A DNA stretch of 33,614 bases from Alphaproteobacteria bacterium (GCA_003230015.1 QIGO01000159.1:1-33614); one strand, 5' to 3'. Positions 17,456-25,603 are shown, numbered from the stretch's first letter. Notes: generated by a model from the sequence alone, not told the origin. Program-made: numbers and translations.

Positions 17456-18163
17456 TCAGCCCGGCAGCCCATCGTTGAATTTGTAACCCACGCCCCACAC
17501 CGTCAGCACATAGGTCGGTTTCGCCGGCGAGCCTTCGATCTTGCTGCGCAACCGGTTGATATGGGAATTGACCGTATGTTCATAGCCTTCATGGCTATGG
17601 CCCCACACCGCGTCCAGCAGTTGCGTGCGTGTATAGACCCGCCCCGGATGGTTGGCGAAATGCAGCAACAGGTCGAATTCCTTGGCCGTCAGCTCGATCC
17701 CCTTGCCCTCGATGGTAACGCTGCGTTTTTCCACATCGATGACCATCGCCCCCCGGGCCAAAGCGCCTTTGACCTCATTCCCGCCATTGCTGAATTCTTC
17801 GGCACGCCGAAAGATCGCCTTCACCCGGGCCAGTAGCTCATGGATGCTAAATGGCTTGGTGACATAATCGTCGGCCCCCAATTCCAGTCCCAGCACCCGG
17901 TCCATCTCCGACGACCGCGCCGTCAGCATCAGGATCGGGGTGTAGTCCGACAGTTGCCGCAGCCGTTTGCACAGCTCCAGGCCCTCCATGCCCGGCAGGT
18001 TCAAATCCAGCACGATCAAATCGAAGCGCCCGGTCCTGGCCTCTTCGAATCCGGTTCGGCCATCCTCCACCAGGCGCACCTGGCAATCCAGGTCGCTCAG
18101 ATGCAGTTTTATGAGTTTACCAATATCGGCGTTGTCCTCGACAACCAGAACTTGTCGTGCCAT
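17456..18163 (-). CDS. OmpR-family response regulator
   Basis: A DNA-binding response regulator of 235 aa. Receiver domain residues: E9-D10 acidic pair, phosphorylated D53 in VLDLNLPG, T81 and K103 in TKPF. The winged-helix domain (about 135-230) has LTAKEFDLLLHFANHPGRV, RTQLLDAVWG and the C-terminal hairpin VWGVGYKF, all canonical. It precedes its sensor kinase in one operon and is divergent from the RidA gene, with 106 bp between. Nothing in the surrounding genes clearly reveals its regulon. ATG 18163 is the natural start, since the conserved receiver strand begins at residue 3. Confidence 0.93.
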   Translation of the reverse strand: MARQVLVVEDNADIGKLIKLHLSDLDCQVRLVEDGRTGFEEARTGRFDLIVLDLNLPGMEGLELCKRLRQLSDYTPILMLTARSSEMDRVLGLELGADDYVTKPFSIHELLARVKAIFRRAEEFSNGGNEVKGALARGAMVIDVEKRSVTIEGKGIELTAKEFDLLLHFANHPGRVYTRTQLLDAVWGHSHEGYEHTVNSHINRLRSKIEGSPAKPTYVLTVWGVGYKFNDGLPG

Positions 18164-18269
18164 GTCGGCCCTTTGACCTTGCTATGTCAGCCCAGCATAG
18201 CCTAAAGACTTCACGAAAGAGTCACTGAATAGTACCGAGAAAATCCCCCAGAACCGGAGCCCCTTTACC

Positions 18270-18653
18270 ATGTCGCGTCGATTGATCTCTTCCGGATCCC
18301 CTTTCGAAGCCATTGCCGGCTACTCCCGCGCCGTCGTCGAGGGCGACTGGGTCTTGGTATCGGGCACCACCGGTTTGGCCGCGGACGGCACCTACCCCAC
18401 CGATGTCGCCGCCCAGACCGAACGCGCCATTGAGATTATCCGCCAGGCCCTGGCAGAGGCCGGCGCCGGCCTCGCCGACGTCGTCCGTCTGCGCTGCTAT
18501 ATCGCCGAGCGGGACGATTTCATGACCGTAGCCAAGATCATCGGCCGCCACTTCGCCGAAATCCGCCCCGCCAATACCACCATCTGCGCCACCCTGGCCC
18601 TGCCGGAAATGAAAGTCGAGATCGAGGTCAGCGCCCACAAATCTTCCCCTTGA
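18270..18653 (+). CDS. RidA (YjgF/UK114) family protein, RutC-like
   Basis: A small cytosolic protein (127 aa, usual length) of the family that clears reactive enamine/imine intermediates from PLP enzymes, or acts within pathways like RutC. Family marks: SGTTGLAADG (31-40), TERAIEIIRQALAEAG and the C-terminal RPANTTICATLALP-MKVEIEVSA. Active RidA enzymes carry an Arg just before the LP pair near the C-terminus (R105 in E. coli); here that place is A110. So classical imine deaminase activity is doubtful, and a RutC- or other-type role is more likely. GGAG precedes ATG 18270. It lies 113 nt before a RutA-like monooxygenase gene, reminiscent of rutA-rutC association. Function beyond the family is inferred. 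Confidence 0.85.
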   Translation: MSRRLISSGSPFEAIAGYSRAVVEGDWVLVSGTTGLAADGTYPTDVAAQTERAIEIIRQALAEAGAGLADVVRLRCYIAERDDFMTVAKIIGRHFAEIRPANTTICATLALPEMKVEIEVSAHKSSP

Positions 18654-18766
18654 GACGATCCGGCCCGCGATTTCTTCCCGGCTCCCCCATTATTTGCATT
18701 CTCATACAAATCATAGGATGCTCGGCACGACTGCAAAAGAGCCAACCGCCCGGGGAGTAAACAACA
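18654..18766 (+). promoter_or_regulatory. Intergenic region before the monooxygenase operon
   Basis: 113 bp, with an AT-richer core at 18690-18720. ATTTG and CAAAT arms about 10 bp apart could be a short operator, but the arms are only 5 bp. No good -35/-10 pair and no RutR palindrome. GGGGAG precedes ATG 18767. Confidence 0.3.
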
Positions 18767-19873
18767 ATGGCCGCGGTCGCACCGAACCCCTTATTCGGAG
18801 AAAACCCGTTCAAACTAGGTCTCTTTTCGGTCAATGCCGATGGCGGCCTCGCCCTCACCACCGTGCCCGAACGCTGGCGGGCCCGGTGGGACGATATTGT
18901 TCATATCAGCCGCCTCGCCGACGACGCCGGCATCGAGTTCATTCTGCCCATCGCCCGCTGGCAGGGTTTTGGCGGCCAGACCGATGCCCGCGGCAGCTCT
19001 TACGAGACCCTGACCCACGGTGCGGCCCTGGCCGCCCTGACCAAGCGCATCGCCATCTTCTCCACCGTCCACGCCCCGCTGGTCCACCCGGTATTCGCCG
19101 CCAAGGCCCTGGCCACCATCGACCATGTCAGCCATGGCCGTGCCGGGCTCAATATTGTCTGCGGCTGGAACCAGCCGGAGTTCGATATGTTCGGCACCGC
19201 CCAGGCCGATGACCGTTACGCCCAGGGTTATGAATGGTATCAGATCCTCACCCGCATATTCGCTGGCGGCGAGCCCTTCGACTTTACCGGCGAATATTAC
19301 GACCTCAAGGGCGTCGTCGGCGCCCCATCGACGATCCAGCAGCCGCGCCCCGTGACCATGTCGGCCGCATTTTCGCCCCCGGGCCGGGAGTTCGCCGTCA
19401 AGACCAGCGATTTCCTTTTCACCACCTTCGCCGAGATCGAGAGCGGCGCCGCCCATATCGCCGATATCCGCCGGCGCGGCCAGCAGGCCGGCCGTGACCT
19501 CGGCGTCTTCACCACCACCCATGTGGTCTGCCGCGAGAGTCAGCAGGAGGCCGAGGATTATTATCAGCGCTACGCCGTCGATCTGGCCGACCATGGCGCC
19601 GTCGACCGCCATATGGCCATGAAGAAGGAATTCGCCAACTCCCACGACCCCCATGTATTCGACCAATACCGCCAGCGTTTCGCCGGTGGCGTCGGCACCT
19701 ATCCCCTGGTTGGCACGCCACGGCATATCGTCGACGAAATGGTCAAGATGCACGCCATCGGCTTTGCCGGCACCACTTTGTCTTTCGTCAATTTTAGCGA
19801 CGAGTTGCCCTATTTCATTGACCGGGTACTGCCGCTCATGGCGAGCGCCGGCCTGCGTCGGCCGCGCCCATGA
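18767..19873 (+). CDS. LLM-class flavin-dependent monooxygenase, RutA-like
   Basis: A luciferase-like, FMNH2-dependent monooxygenase of 368 aa. Residues 61-143 closely follow E. coli RutA (pyrimidine oxygenase): ARWQGFGGQTDARGSSYETL, then ALATIDHVSHGRAGLNIVCGWNQPEFDMFG. N129 in the LNIVCGW strand and a Thr near residue 100 sit where RutA has the pair linked to flavin-N5-peroxide chemistry. Related members oxidise dibenzothiophene sulfone (DszA) or alkylsulfones (SfnG), so the substrate is not fixed by sequence. A separate reductase must supply FMNH2; none is nearby. It overlaps the next gene by 4 nt (ATGA), so it is coupled to an aminotransferase and a Liv-type importer. A pyrimidine or another N-heterocycle is plausible but unproven. 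Confidence 0.82.
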   Translation: MAAVAPNPLFGENPFKLGLFSVNADGGLALTTVPERWRARWDDIVHISRLADDAGIEFILPIARWQGFGGQTDARGSSYETLTHGAALAALTKRIAIFSTVHAPLVHPVFAAKALATIDHVSHGRAGLNIVCGWNQPEFDMFGTAQADDRYAQGYEWYQILTRIFAGGEPFDFTGEYYDLKGVVGAPSTIQQPRPVTMSAAFSPPGREFAVKTSDFLFTTFAEIESGAAHIADIRRRGQQAGRDLGVFTTTHVVCRESQQEAEDYYQRYAVDLADHGAVDRHMAMKKEFANSHDPHVFDQYRQRFAGGVGTYPLVGTPRHIVDEMVKMHAIGFAGTTLSFVNFSDELPYFIDRVLPLMASAGLRRPRP

Positions 19874-20946
19874 GATCGGCACCCTTCCCCTACATTCTTG
19901 CCGCCGACGGCACCGCCGCGGTTAAGGCAACACCACCCCCGGGCGGCCAGTTCATTGATCTGTCCCTCAATGAATCCAGCTACGGTGCCAGCCCCCGGGC
20001 AATTGCCGCGGCCACGGCCCGTTGCGCCGACCCGGCGCGTTACCCCGACCCGGCCAGCACCGATTTGCGCGAGGCTTTGGGCCGCGTTCATGATCTCGAC
20101 CCCGCCCGCATCGTCTGCGGCAACGGCTCGGAGGATTTGCTCGACATTATCGGCCGCATATACGCCCGCCCCGGCGACGAGATCCTCTTCACCGAACATG
20201 GTTTCGCCCAGTTCCGCCTCATCGCCACTCGCCTCGGTGCAACCCCGGTCACCGCGGCCGAGCACCATCTGACCGCCCAGGTCGAAGCTCTTCTGGCAGC
20301 GGTCACCGAGCGCACCAAAATCCTCTATCTCGCCAATCCCAACAATCCCACCGGCACTTATCTCCCCACCCCGGAACTGCGCCGGCTTCACGCGGGCCTG
20401 CCGCAGTCGGTTCTACTTGTGATTGACGCGGCTTATGCCGAATATGTCGGCGCATCCGACTATGACAGCGGCCTCACCCTCGCCCGTGACAACAGCGCCA
20501 AGAATATTGTCGTTACCCACACCTTCTCCAAAGCATACGGCCTCGCCGCTTTCCGAGTCGGCTGGGCCTATGCCCCCGCCGGCGCCATTGGCGCCATGAA
20601 CCTCGTCCGCGCCATCGGCAACCTCAACGCCATCGCCCAAGCCGCGGCACTTGCCGCCCTCGACGATCCCGGCTTCGTCGCCCGCACCTGCGAGCACACC
20701 GCCGGCGAACGCACCCGCTTGACCGCCGCGCTGACGTCTCTTGGTATTGCTGTGCCCAACGGTCGCACGAATTTCCTGCTCGCTGGTTTCCCGGACGCGG
20801 GCGCCGCCCACCGCCATCTCGCCCGCGACGGCATTGTCACGCGCCCGGTCGCCGACCATGGCCTCCCCACCTATCTGCGCCTGACCATCGGTTTGCCCGC
20901 GGAAAATGACGCGGTCATCGCCAGCCTGCGGAGCTTCATGGTGTGA
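19870..20946 (+). CDS. HisC-like class I/II aminotransferase
   Basis: A PLP-dependent enzyme of fold type I, 358 aa, resembling histidinol-phosphate aminotransferases. Visible: the LSLNESSYGASP N-terminal substrate segment, GNGSEDLL, NPNNPTGT (157-163), D186 and Y189 in IDAAYAEY, the PLP lysine K221 in THTFSKAYG and R229. HisC-like proteins also act in catabolism and phosphonate or cobalamin pathways (CobD-type decarboxylases). Here the gene sits between a flavin monooxygenase and an importer with no his genes near, so a role in histidine synthesis is unlikely. Substrate unknown. It overlaps both neighbours by 4 nt (ATGA before, GTGA after), so it clearly belongs to this operon. Confidence 0.82.
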   Translation: MRSAPFPYILAADGTAAVKATPPPGGQFIDLSLNESSYGASPRAIAAATARCADPARYPDPASTDLREALGRVHDLDPARIVCGNGSEDLLDIIGRIYARPGDEILFTEHGFAQFRLIATRLGATPVTAAEHHLTAQVEALLAAVTERTKILYLANPNNPTGTYLPTPELRRLHAGLPQSVLLVIDAAYAEYVGASDYDSGLTLARDNSAKNIVVTHTFSKAYGLAAFRVGWAYAPAGAIGAMNLVRAIGNLNAIAQAAALAALDDPGFVARTCEHTAGERTRLTAALTSLGIAVPNGRTNFLLAGFPDAGAAHRHLARDGIVTRPVADHGLPTYLRLTIGLPAENDAVIASLRSFMV

Positions 20947-21734
20947 CCCAACCGCTCATCAGCGTCGAGCATGTTTCCAAATCCTTCGGCGGCATCCAAG
21001 CCGTCCGCGATTGCTCCCTCACCGTCCAAAAAGGCTCGATCACCGCCCTCATCGGCCCCAATGGCGCCGGCAAGACGACGCTGTTCAACATGGTCGCCGG
21101 CTTCATGCCGCCCACCGCCGGCCGCATCACCCTCGACGGCGAGGACATCACCGGCAAACCGCCCCATCAGCTTTTCGCCCGTGGTCTTGTCCGCACATTC
21201 CAGATCCCCCATGAATTTTCCGCCATGACGGTGCTGGAGAACCTAATGGTGGTGCCCATGGAACAAGCCGGCGAAAGTTTGTTGGTCGCCTTGTTCGTCC
21301 GTGGCCGCATTCACAAACAGGAAAGCGAAATCCGCGAGCGCGCCGAGCAGGTACTTGAATTTCTCCGCCTCACCCATCTGCGTTTCGAACGCGCCGGCAA
21401 TCTGTCCGGCGGCCAGAAAAAACTGCTCGAGCTTGCCCGCACCATGATGACCGACGCCAAAATCGTGCTGCTCGATGAATTGGGCGCCGGGGTCAACCGC
21501 ACATTGCTGGCCGAATTGGCCACCGATATAGAACGCCTCAACCGCGAACAGGGTTACACATTCTGGCTCATCGAGCATGACATGGACCTCATCGCCCGCC
21601 TCTGCGACCCTGTCATCGTCATGGCCGAGGGCACTGTCCTGACCCAAGGCACCATGGCCGAAATCCAGGCCAACCCGGCGGTAATCGAGGCCTATCTCGG
21701 CGCCGGTGCCGCGGCCCGGCGGACCGCCCCATGA
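20943..21734 (+). CDS. livG: Branched-chain amino acid-type ABC transporter ATPase LivG
   Basis: One of two cytosolic ATPases of a HAAT-family (Liv/Urt-type) importer, 263 aa. Walker A is GPNGAGKTT (38-46), the signature NLSGGQ (153-158) and Walker B IVLLDE (174-179). The residue after the catalytic Glu is Leu (DELGAGV), where LivG usually has DEPAAGL; ATP hydrolysis should be intact. The C-terminal tail VIEAYLG is typical of LivG. GTG 20943 overlaps the aminotransferase stop codon. Members of this family carry branched-chain amino acids, urea, amides or other small nitrogen compounds, so the name marks the family and not the substrate. Confidence 0.9.
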   Translation: MTQPLISVEHVSKSFGGIQAVRDCSLTVQKGSITALIGPNGAGKTTLFNMVAGFMPPTAGRITLDGEDITGKPPHQLFARGLVRTFQIPHEFSAMTVLENLMVVPMEQAGESLLVALFVRGRIHKQESEIRERAEQVLEFLRLTHLRFERAGNLSGGQKKLLELARTMMTDAKIVLLDELGAGVNRTLLAELATDIERLNREQGYTFWLIEHDMDLIARLCDPVIVMAEGTVLTQGTMAEIQANPAVIEAYLGAGAAARRTAP

Positions 21735-22435
21735 CCTTGCTGGAAGCGACCGGCATGACCGGCGGTTATGGCGAGATGGATATTCTCGACTCTGTCCATA
21801 TGTCCGTCGACAAGGGCGAAATCGTTTCCATTATCGGCCCCAACGGGGCCGGCAAATCCACCGCCATGAAGGCCATTTTCGGTATCGTCCATCTGCGCCA
21901 GGGCCGCGTGATTTTCGATGGCGATGACATTACCAACGCCGCCACCCAGACCCAGGTCCAGCGCGGCATGGCCTATGTGCCCCAGGAGCGCAACATTTTC
22001 CCCAATCTTTCCGTGCATGAGAATCTCGAGATGGGGGCATTCAGCCGCAACGACGACATCACGGCCTCCCTCGATCATGTCTATGAGTTATTCCCGCCTT
22101 TACGCGAAAAAATGCGTCAGCCCGCCGGCGAGCTTTCCGGCGGCCAGCGTCAGATGGTTGCCATCGGCCGCGCCTTGATGGTGACCCCGAAACTGCTCAT
22201 GCTCGACGAGCCCACCGCCGGCCTATCGCCCAAATTCATGGCCGAGATTTTTGACCGTATCATCGCCGTCAACAGCACCGGCATCGGCATTCTCATGGTT
22301 GAGCAAAATGCCCGCCAGGCCCTTGAAATCTCCCACCGTGGTTATGTTCTCGCCACCGGACGCAACCGTTTTACCGACGCCGGTGCCAATCTTCTCGCCA
22401 ATGAAGAAGTCACCAAGTCCTTCCTCGGTGGCTGA
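21731..22435 (+). CDS. livF: Branched-chain amino acid-type ABC transporter ATPase LivF
   Basis: Second ATPase of the importer, 234 aa, typical for LivF. Walker A GPNGAGKST at 36-44, the YVPQERNIFPNLSVHENL Q-loop region, signature ELSGGQ (134-139) and Walker B LLMLDEPTAGLSP (155-167). The switch His, normally in a VEQN segment, is replaced by the LivF-usual ILMVEQN form. ATG 21731 overlaps the livG stop by 4 nt. It should pair with LivG beneath the LivH-LivM membrane core. A 44-nt gap follows before livH, the only break inside the transporter genes. Confidence 0.92.
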   Translation: MTLLEATGMTGGYGEMDILDSVHMSVDKGEIVSIIGPNGAGKSTAMKAIFGIVHLRQGRVIFDGDDITNAATQTQVQRGMAYVPQERNIFPNLSVHENLEMGAFSRNDDITASLDHVYELFPPLREKMRQPAGELSGGQRQMVAIGRALMVTPKLLMLDEPTAGLSPKFMAEIFDRIIAVNSTGIGILMVEQNARQALEISHRGYVLATGRNRFTDAGANLLANEEVTKSFLGG

Positions 22436-22479
22436 CGTCATGGCAAGGGAATATCTGGATTGGGAGGCACGGCGGCGCG

Positions 22480-23370
22480 GTGCTTGAATTCATCAATTTC
22501 TACTTGTTGCCTGGCCTGGTCCTGGGTTGCATCTATACCCTAGGCGCCATCGGGGTCTCGCTGCTTTTCGGGATCATGCGGTTCGCCCATTTCGCCCATG
22601 GCGACATGATGACACTGGGCGCCTATCTCGCCTTGGCGGTAGTCGCCGTGACCGGCTGGCCGACGATCACCGCCATTCCCCTGGCCATGCTCGGCACTGC
22701 GGCGGCGGCCATTTTCATCGACCGTTTTGCCTACCGCCCGTTTCGCGCCAGCCCGACGATTATTATCGTCATCGCCTCTTTCGGCGTCGCCCTCATGGTC
22801 CGCTCCGTCATTCAGATCGGCTGGGGCCTGGAAATCGAATCCTATGCCACCGGCATACAGCGCCCCCTTATCTTTTTCGACAGCCTGCGCCTGTCGAAGA
22901 ATCACATCCAGATTCTCGTCTCGACAGTGCTTCTGGTTACCGCCATGCATTATTTCCTCTCGCGCACCAAGACCGGCAAGGCCATGCGCGCCATGAGCGA
23001 TGATCCCGACCTCGCCCGCATCACCGGCATCGACACTGAGCGGGTGGTCACCTGGACTTGGATCATCGGCGCCGGTTTGGCCGCCGCCGCCGGCGTTTTT
23101 GTCGGCATGGACACCCAGCTCAACACATTTATGGGCTGGAACCTGCTGCTCCCTGTTTTTGCCGCCGCCATCCTCGGCGGCATCGGCCGTCCCTATGGCG
23201 CCATCGCCGGCGGCATGGTCATCGGCCTGGCCGAGGAGCTTTCCACCTATCCCTGGATCACCGACGCGCCGCTGCTGTCGCCGGGTTACAAGACCGGTGT
23301 CGCTTTCGGCATCATGATTATTTTGTTGATCTGGCGGCCCAGCGGCTTGTTTCGCGGCAGGGTCTTCTGA
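22480..23370 (+). CDS. livH: Branched-chain amino acid-type ABC transporter permease LivH
   Basis: An inner-membrane permease subunit, 296 aa, with about eight hydrophobic helices: LLPGLVLGCIYTLGAIGVSLL at the start, then the GIMRFAHFAHGDMMTLGAY segment that marks LivH, and IRRP-type C-terminal WRPSGLF. The cytosolic coupling stretch AMRAMSDDPDLARITGID (about 170-187) is the usual EAA-like loop. The start is GTG 22480, since no ATG lies in frame near the conserved N-terminus; GGGAGG lies about 12 nt upstream, somewhat far. Its stop codon overlaps the livM ATG (TGATG). Substrate not readable from sequence. Confidence 0.92.
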   Translation: MLEFINFYLLPGLVLGCIYTLGAIGVSLLFGIMRFAHFAHGDMMTLGAYLALAVVAVTGWPTITAIPLAMLGTAAAAIFIDRFAYRPFRASPTIIIVIASFGVALMVRSVIQIGWGLEIESYATGIQRPLIFFDSLRLSKNHIQILVSTVLLVTAMHYFLSRTKTGKAMRAMSDDPDLARITGIDTERVVTWTWIIGAGLAAAAGVFVGMDTQLNTFMGWNLLLPVFAAAILGGIGRPYGAIAGGMVIGLAEELSTYPWITDAPLLSPGYKTGVAFGIMIILLIWRPSGLFRGRVF

Positions 23371-24338
23371 TGGAACAAACGCTCTTCGGCATCATGATGT
23401 ATTTCGTCGCCATGTTCACCATCGGCGGCATCTACGCCATTATCGTCCTCGGCCTCAACATGCATTGGGGTGTCAGCGGCCTGTTCAACGCCGGCATCGC
23501 CGGTTTTTTCGCCATCGGCGCGTATACCACCGCCATTCTCACCACCCCCACCAGTCCCAAGCATCTCGGCGGTTTCGATCTTCCGGTCTGGCTGGGCATG
23601 CTCGGCTCCATGGTGACTGCCGGCATTGTCGCCTATGGCGTCGGCCGTATCTGTTTGCGCCTGCGCGCCGACTATCTCGCCATCGCCACCATCGGCATCG
23701 CCGAAATATTCCGCCTGGTGCTGAAAAACGAAACTTGGATGACCAACGGCACCCGCGGCATCACCAATGTGCCGCGCCCTTTTGAAGATTTCGCCACCCC
23801 ATGGTCCCAAATCGCCTTTCTCGGCGTCGTCATCCTCGTCGTCGCCGCCACCTACTTCATTGTCGAACGCGCACTCGATGCCCCTTGGGGGCGGGTCATG
23901 CGCGCTATTCGTGAAAACGATACCGCCGCCGAGGCCGCCGGCAAGAATGTTGTCCGCTTCCGCCTCCAGGCTTTTGTCTTTGGCGCCATGTTCATGGGCC
24001 TCGGCGGCGCCATGACCGCCCACGCCTTCAAATTCATCGGCCCCGAGGCCACCGAGCCCCTGCTCACCACCTTCCTGGTCTGGGTGATGCTGATAATCGG
24101 CGGCAGCGGCAACAACCGTGGCGCCATCCTCGGCGCCATTGTCGTTTGGGCCATCTGGTCCATGACCCAGCTTGTCACCGGATTTTTGCCCCCCGATTGG
24201 GCCGTCCGTGCCTCCCTGCTGCGCGTCTTCCTTGTTGGCTTGCTGCTTCAGGTCATGCTGCAAAACTTCTCCGGCGGCCTGATCCCGGAGAAATCACCGA
24301 AAATCGGCGACCGCCAAAAACAAACCCCCGCTCCCTGA
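23370..24338 (+). CDS. livM: Branched-chain amino acid-type ABC transporter permease LivM
   Basis: Second permease subunit, 322 aa, predominantly hydrophobic. Marks: MHWGVSGLFNAGIAGFFAIGAY near residue 31, LRLRADYLAIATIGIAEI, then WGRVMRAIRENDTAAEAAGKN, which is the cytosolic coupling loop. The start at ATG 23370 overlaps the livH stop; the frame is open further upstream only as a shadow inside livH. The C-terminal tail is short and polar, and its last codons form part of a terminator hairpin, so stop codon and terminator are one element. It completes a LivG-F-H-M set; the binding protein is encoded on the other strand just downstream. Confidence 0.92.
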   Translation: MEQTLFGIMMYFVAMFTIGGIYAIIVLGLNMHWGVSGLFNAGIAGFFAIGAYTTAILTTPTSPKHLGGFDLPVWLGMLGSMVTAGIVAYGVGRICLRLRADYLAIATIGIAEIFRLVLKNETWMTNGTRGITNVPRPFEDFATPWSQIAFLGVVILVVAATYFIVERALDAPWGRVMRAIRENDTAAEAAGKNVVRFRLQAFVFGAMFMGLGGAMTAHAFKFIGPEATEPLLTTFLVWVMLIIGGSGNNRGAILGAIVVWAIWSMTQLVTGFLPPDWAVRASLLRVFLVGLLLQVMLQNFSGGLIPEKSPKIGDRQKQTPAP

Positions 24339-24353
24339 CGGGAACGGGGGTTT
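24322..24353. terminator. Shared bidirectional terminator between livM and the binding-protein gene
   Basis: Arms AAACCCCCGCTCCC (24322-24335) and GGGAACGGGGGTTT (24340-24353) pair with one mismatch around loop TGAC. The loop contains the livM stop codon TGA (24336-24338). On the minus strand the stem is followed by GTTTTTGG, a fair U-tract; on the plus strand only TTT follows. It serves the convergent gene best. Confidence 0.85.
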
Positions 24354-24376
24354 CGCAACCACGAACCGGTATCGAG

Positions 24377-25603
24377 TTATTCCACCAGGCCGAGTTCCTT
24401 GAAACGATCGCCGTCGACGACGAACTCGCCGATAACGCCGGCCACATCACCGTTTTCGTCGAAGTCATGACCGCCCGAGACGCCGGAATAGTCGATGTCT
24501 TCACCCGCCGCGATAGCGGCCTTGGCTTTTGCCCATTCGCCGGGCTCGATGACCATGCCTGGAGGGCCGGCAACCTCGCGCAACGCGGCGGAGATCGCCC
24601 CGCGATCCGTCGTCCCGGCTTTTTCGATCGCCAGCGCCAGCAAGAATGTGGCGTCATAAGTCTGATTGATGAAAATGGCATCCAGATCGCCGTCCGGATA
24701 GGCCGCCATGAAGTTCGCTTGGAACTTCTCGGCCGCTGTCGAGGCCGCCGGTGAGGATGGTGAGGTGAAGAAGGTGCCTTCGAGATTCTCGGCACCGATC
24801 TGCTCGATCAGCAACGTGTCGCGCAGGGAATCCGTACCGATAAAGGACTCGAACATGCCGCCTTCCAGCGACTGGCGCACGATCGGCACCCCGGTATCGC
24901 CGGCAAAAGCGATCAGCACCAGCGATTGCGGGTCGCCTTTCGACAGGGTCGCCAGTTCCGACCGGAAGGAAGTCTTCTTCGGCTCATGCACCTGATCGCC
25001 GGTAATCACGCCGCCGGCGGCCGTATAGGCATCGCGGAACGCGCCGGCAATACCCACGCCATAATCGTCGTTGACGTAAGACAGCGCCACTTTCTCGATG
25101 CCCTTGCCCAGCACTAATCGGGCCAGGACCGCGCCCTGATAATTATCGCTCGGCACCACCCGGAAGATCAGGTCGTTATCGTCCAACCCGGTCACTTCCG
25201 GCGACGTCGAGGTCGGCGAGAGCCCGACAACACCGTTGGGAATCAGCATGGCGTTGGCCGCGGCGATGTTCGGCCCGCTCATCAGCGCCCCCACCACGGC
25301 GGTGACATTGTCGATATTCACCAATTTGGTCGCCGCATCGACACCACCCTGGGCCGTACCCTGGGTATCGGCCACGGCCAGTTCCAGTTCGCGTCCATCG
25401 AGAATGCCGCCATTGGCGTTGACATCGGCGACCGCCAGTTTAGCCGCATCCAGGATCGGCGGCACCAGATTGGCGATCGGCCCGGTAACCGCCATCAGCG
25501 CCCCGAGTTTGACGGTTTGAGCCATCGCCGGGCCCGCCCCCATGACGGTGACCAAAGCGGCGGCGGCCGCCGCAGATTTAAGTGTTCTAGAAAATCCGGA
25601 CAT
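24377..25603 (-). CDS. livK: Liv-type periplasmic substrate-binding protein
   Basis: A periplasmic binding protein of the Leu/Ile/Val-AmiC fold, 408 aa. A signal peptide (MSGFSRTLKSAAAAAALVTV and on) has a probable cut after AMA. The mature part starts TVKLGALMAVTGP, then NANGGILDGRELEL and VGALMSGPNIAAANAML, typical of HAAT receptors. The start at ATG 25603 follows GGGAGG. It faces the livGFHM operon tail to tail, yet is very probably its receptor, since no other receptor lies in that operon. On its own strand it lies 88 nt downstream of the Dpp/SDR genes and may have its own promoter. Ligand unknown; it is not specifically like the urea receptor UrtA by eye. Confidence 0.9.
   Translation of the reverse strand: MSGFSRTLKSAAAAAALVTVMGAGPAMAQTVKLGALMAVTGPIANLVPPILDAAKLAVADVNANGGILDGRELELAVADTQGTAQGGVDAATKLVNIDNVTAVVGALMSGPNIAAANAMLIPNGVVGLSPTSTSPEVTGLDDNDLIFRVVPSDNYQGAVLARLVLGKGIEKVALSYVNDDYGVGIAGAFRDAYTAAGGVITGDQVHEPKKTSFRSELATLSKGDPQSLVLIAFAGDTGVPIVRQSLEGGMFESFIGTDSLRDTLLIEQIGAENLEGTFFTSPSSPAASTAAEKFQANFMAAYPDGDLDAIFINQTYDATFLLALAIEKAGTTDRGAISAALREVAGPPGMVIEPGEWAKAKAAIAAGEDIDYSGVSGGHDFDENGDVAGVIGEFVVDGDRFKELGLVE

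Noticed and set aside
18690-18715. ATTTG/CAAAT inverted repeat before the monooxygenase
   Set aside because: Five-base arms with a 10-bp gap are expected by chance in AT-rich DNA.
663-24263. Long open frames antisense to clear genes (for example minus-strand 663-1514, 5771-6934, 18815-19882, 23286-24263)
   Set aside because: They mirror the codon bias of GC-rich genes, show low-complexity Gly/Ala/Asp composition and match no family; the opposite strand holds a motif-complete gene in every case.
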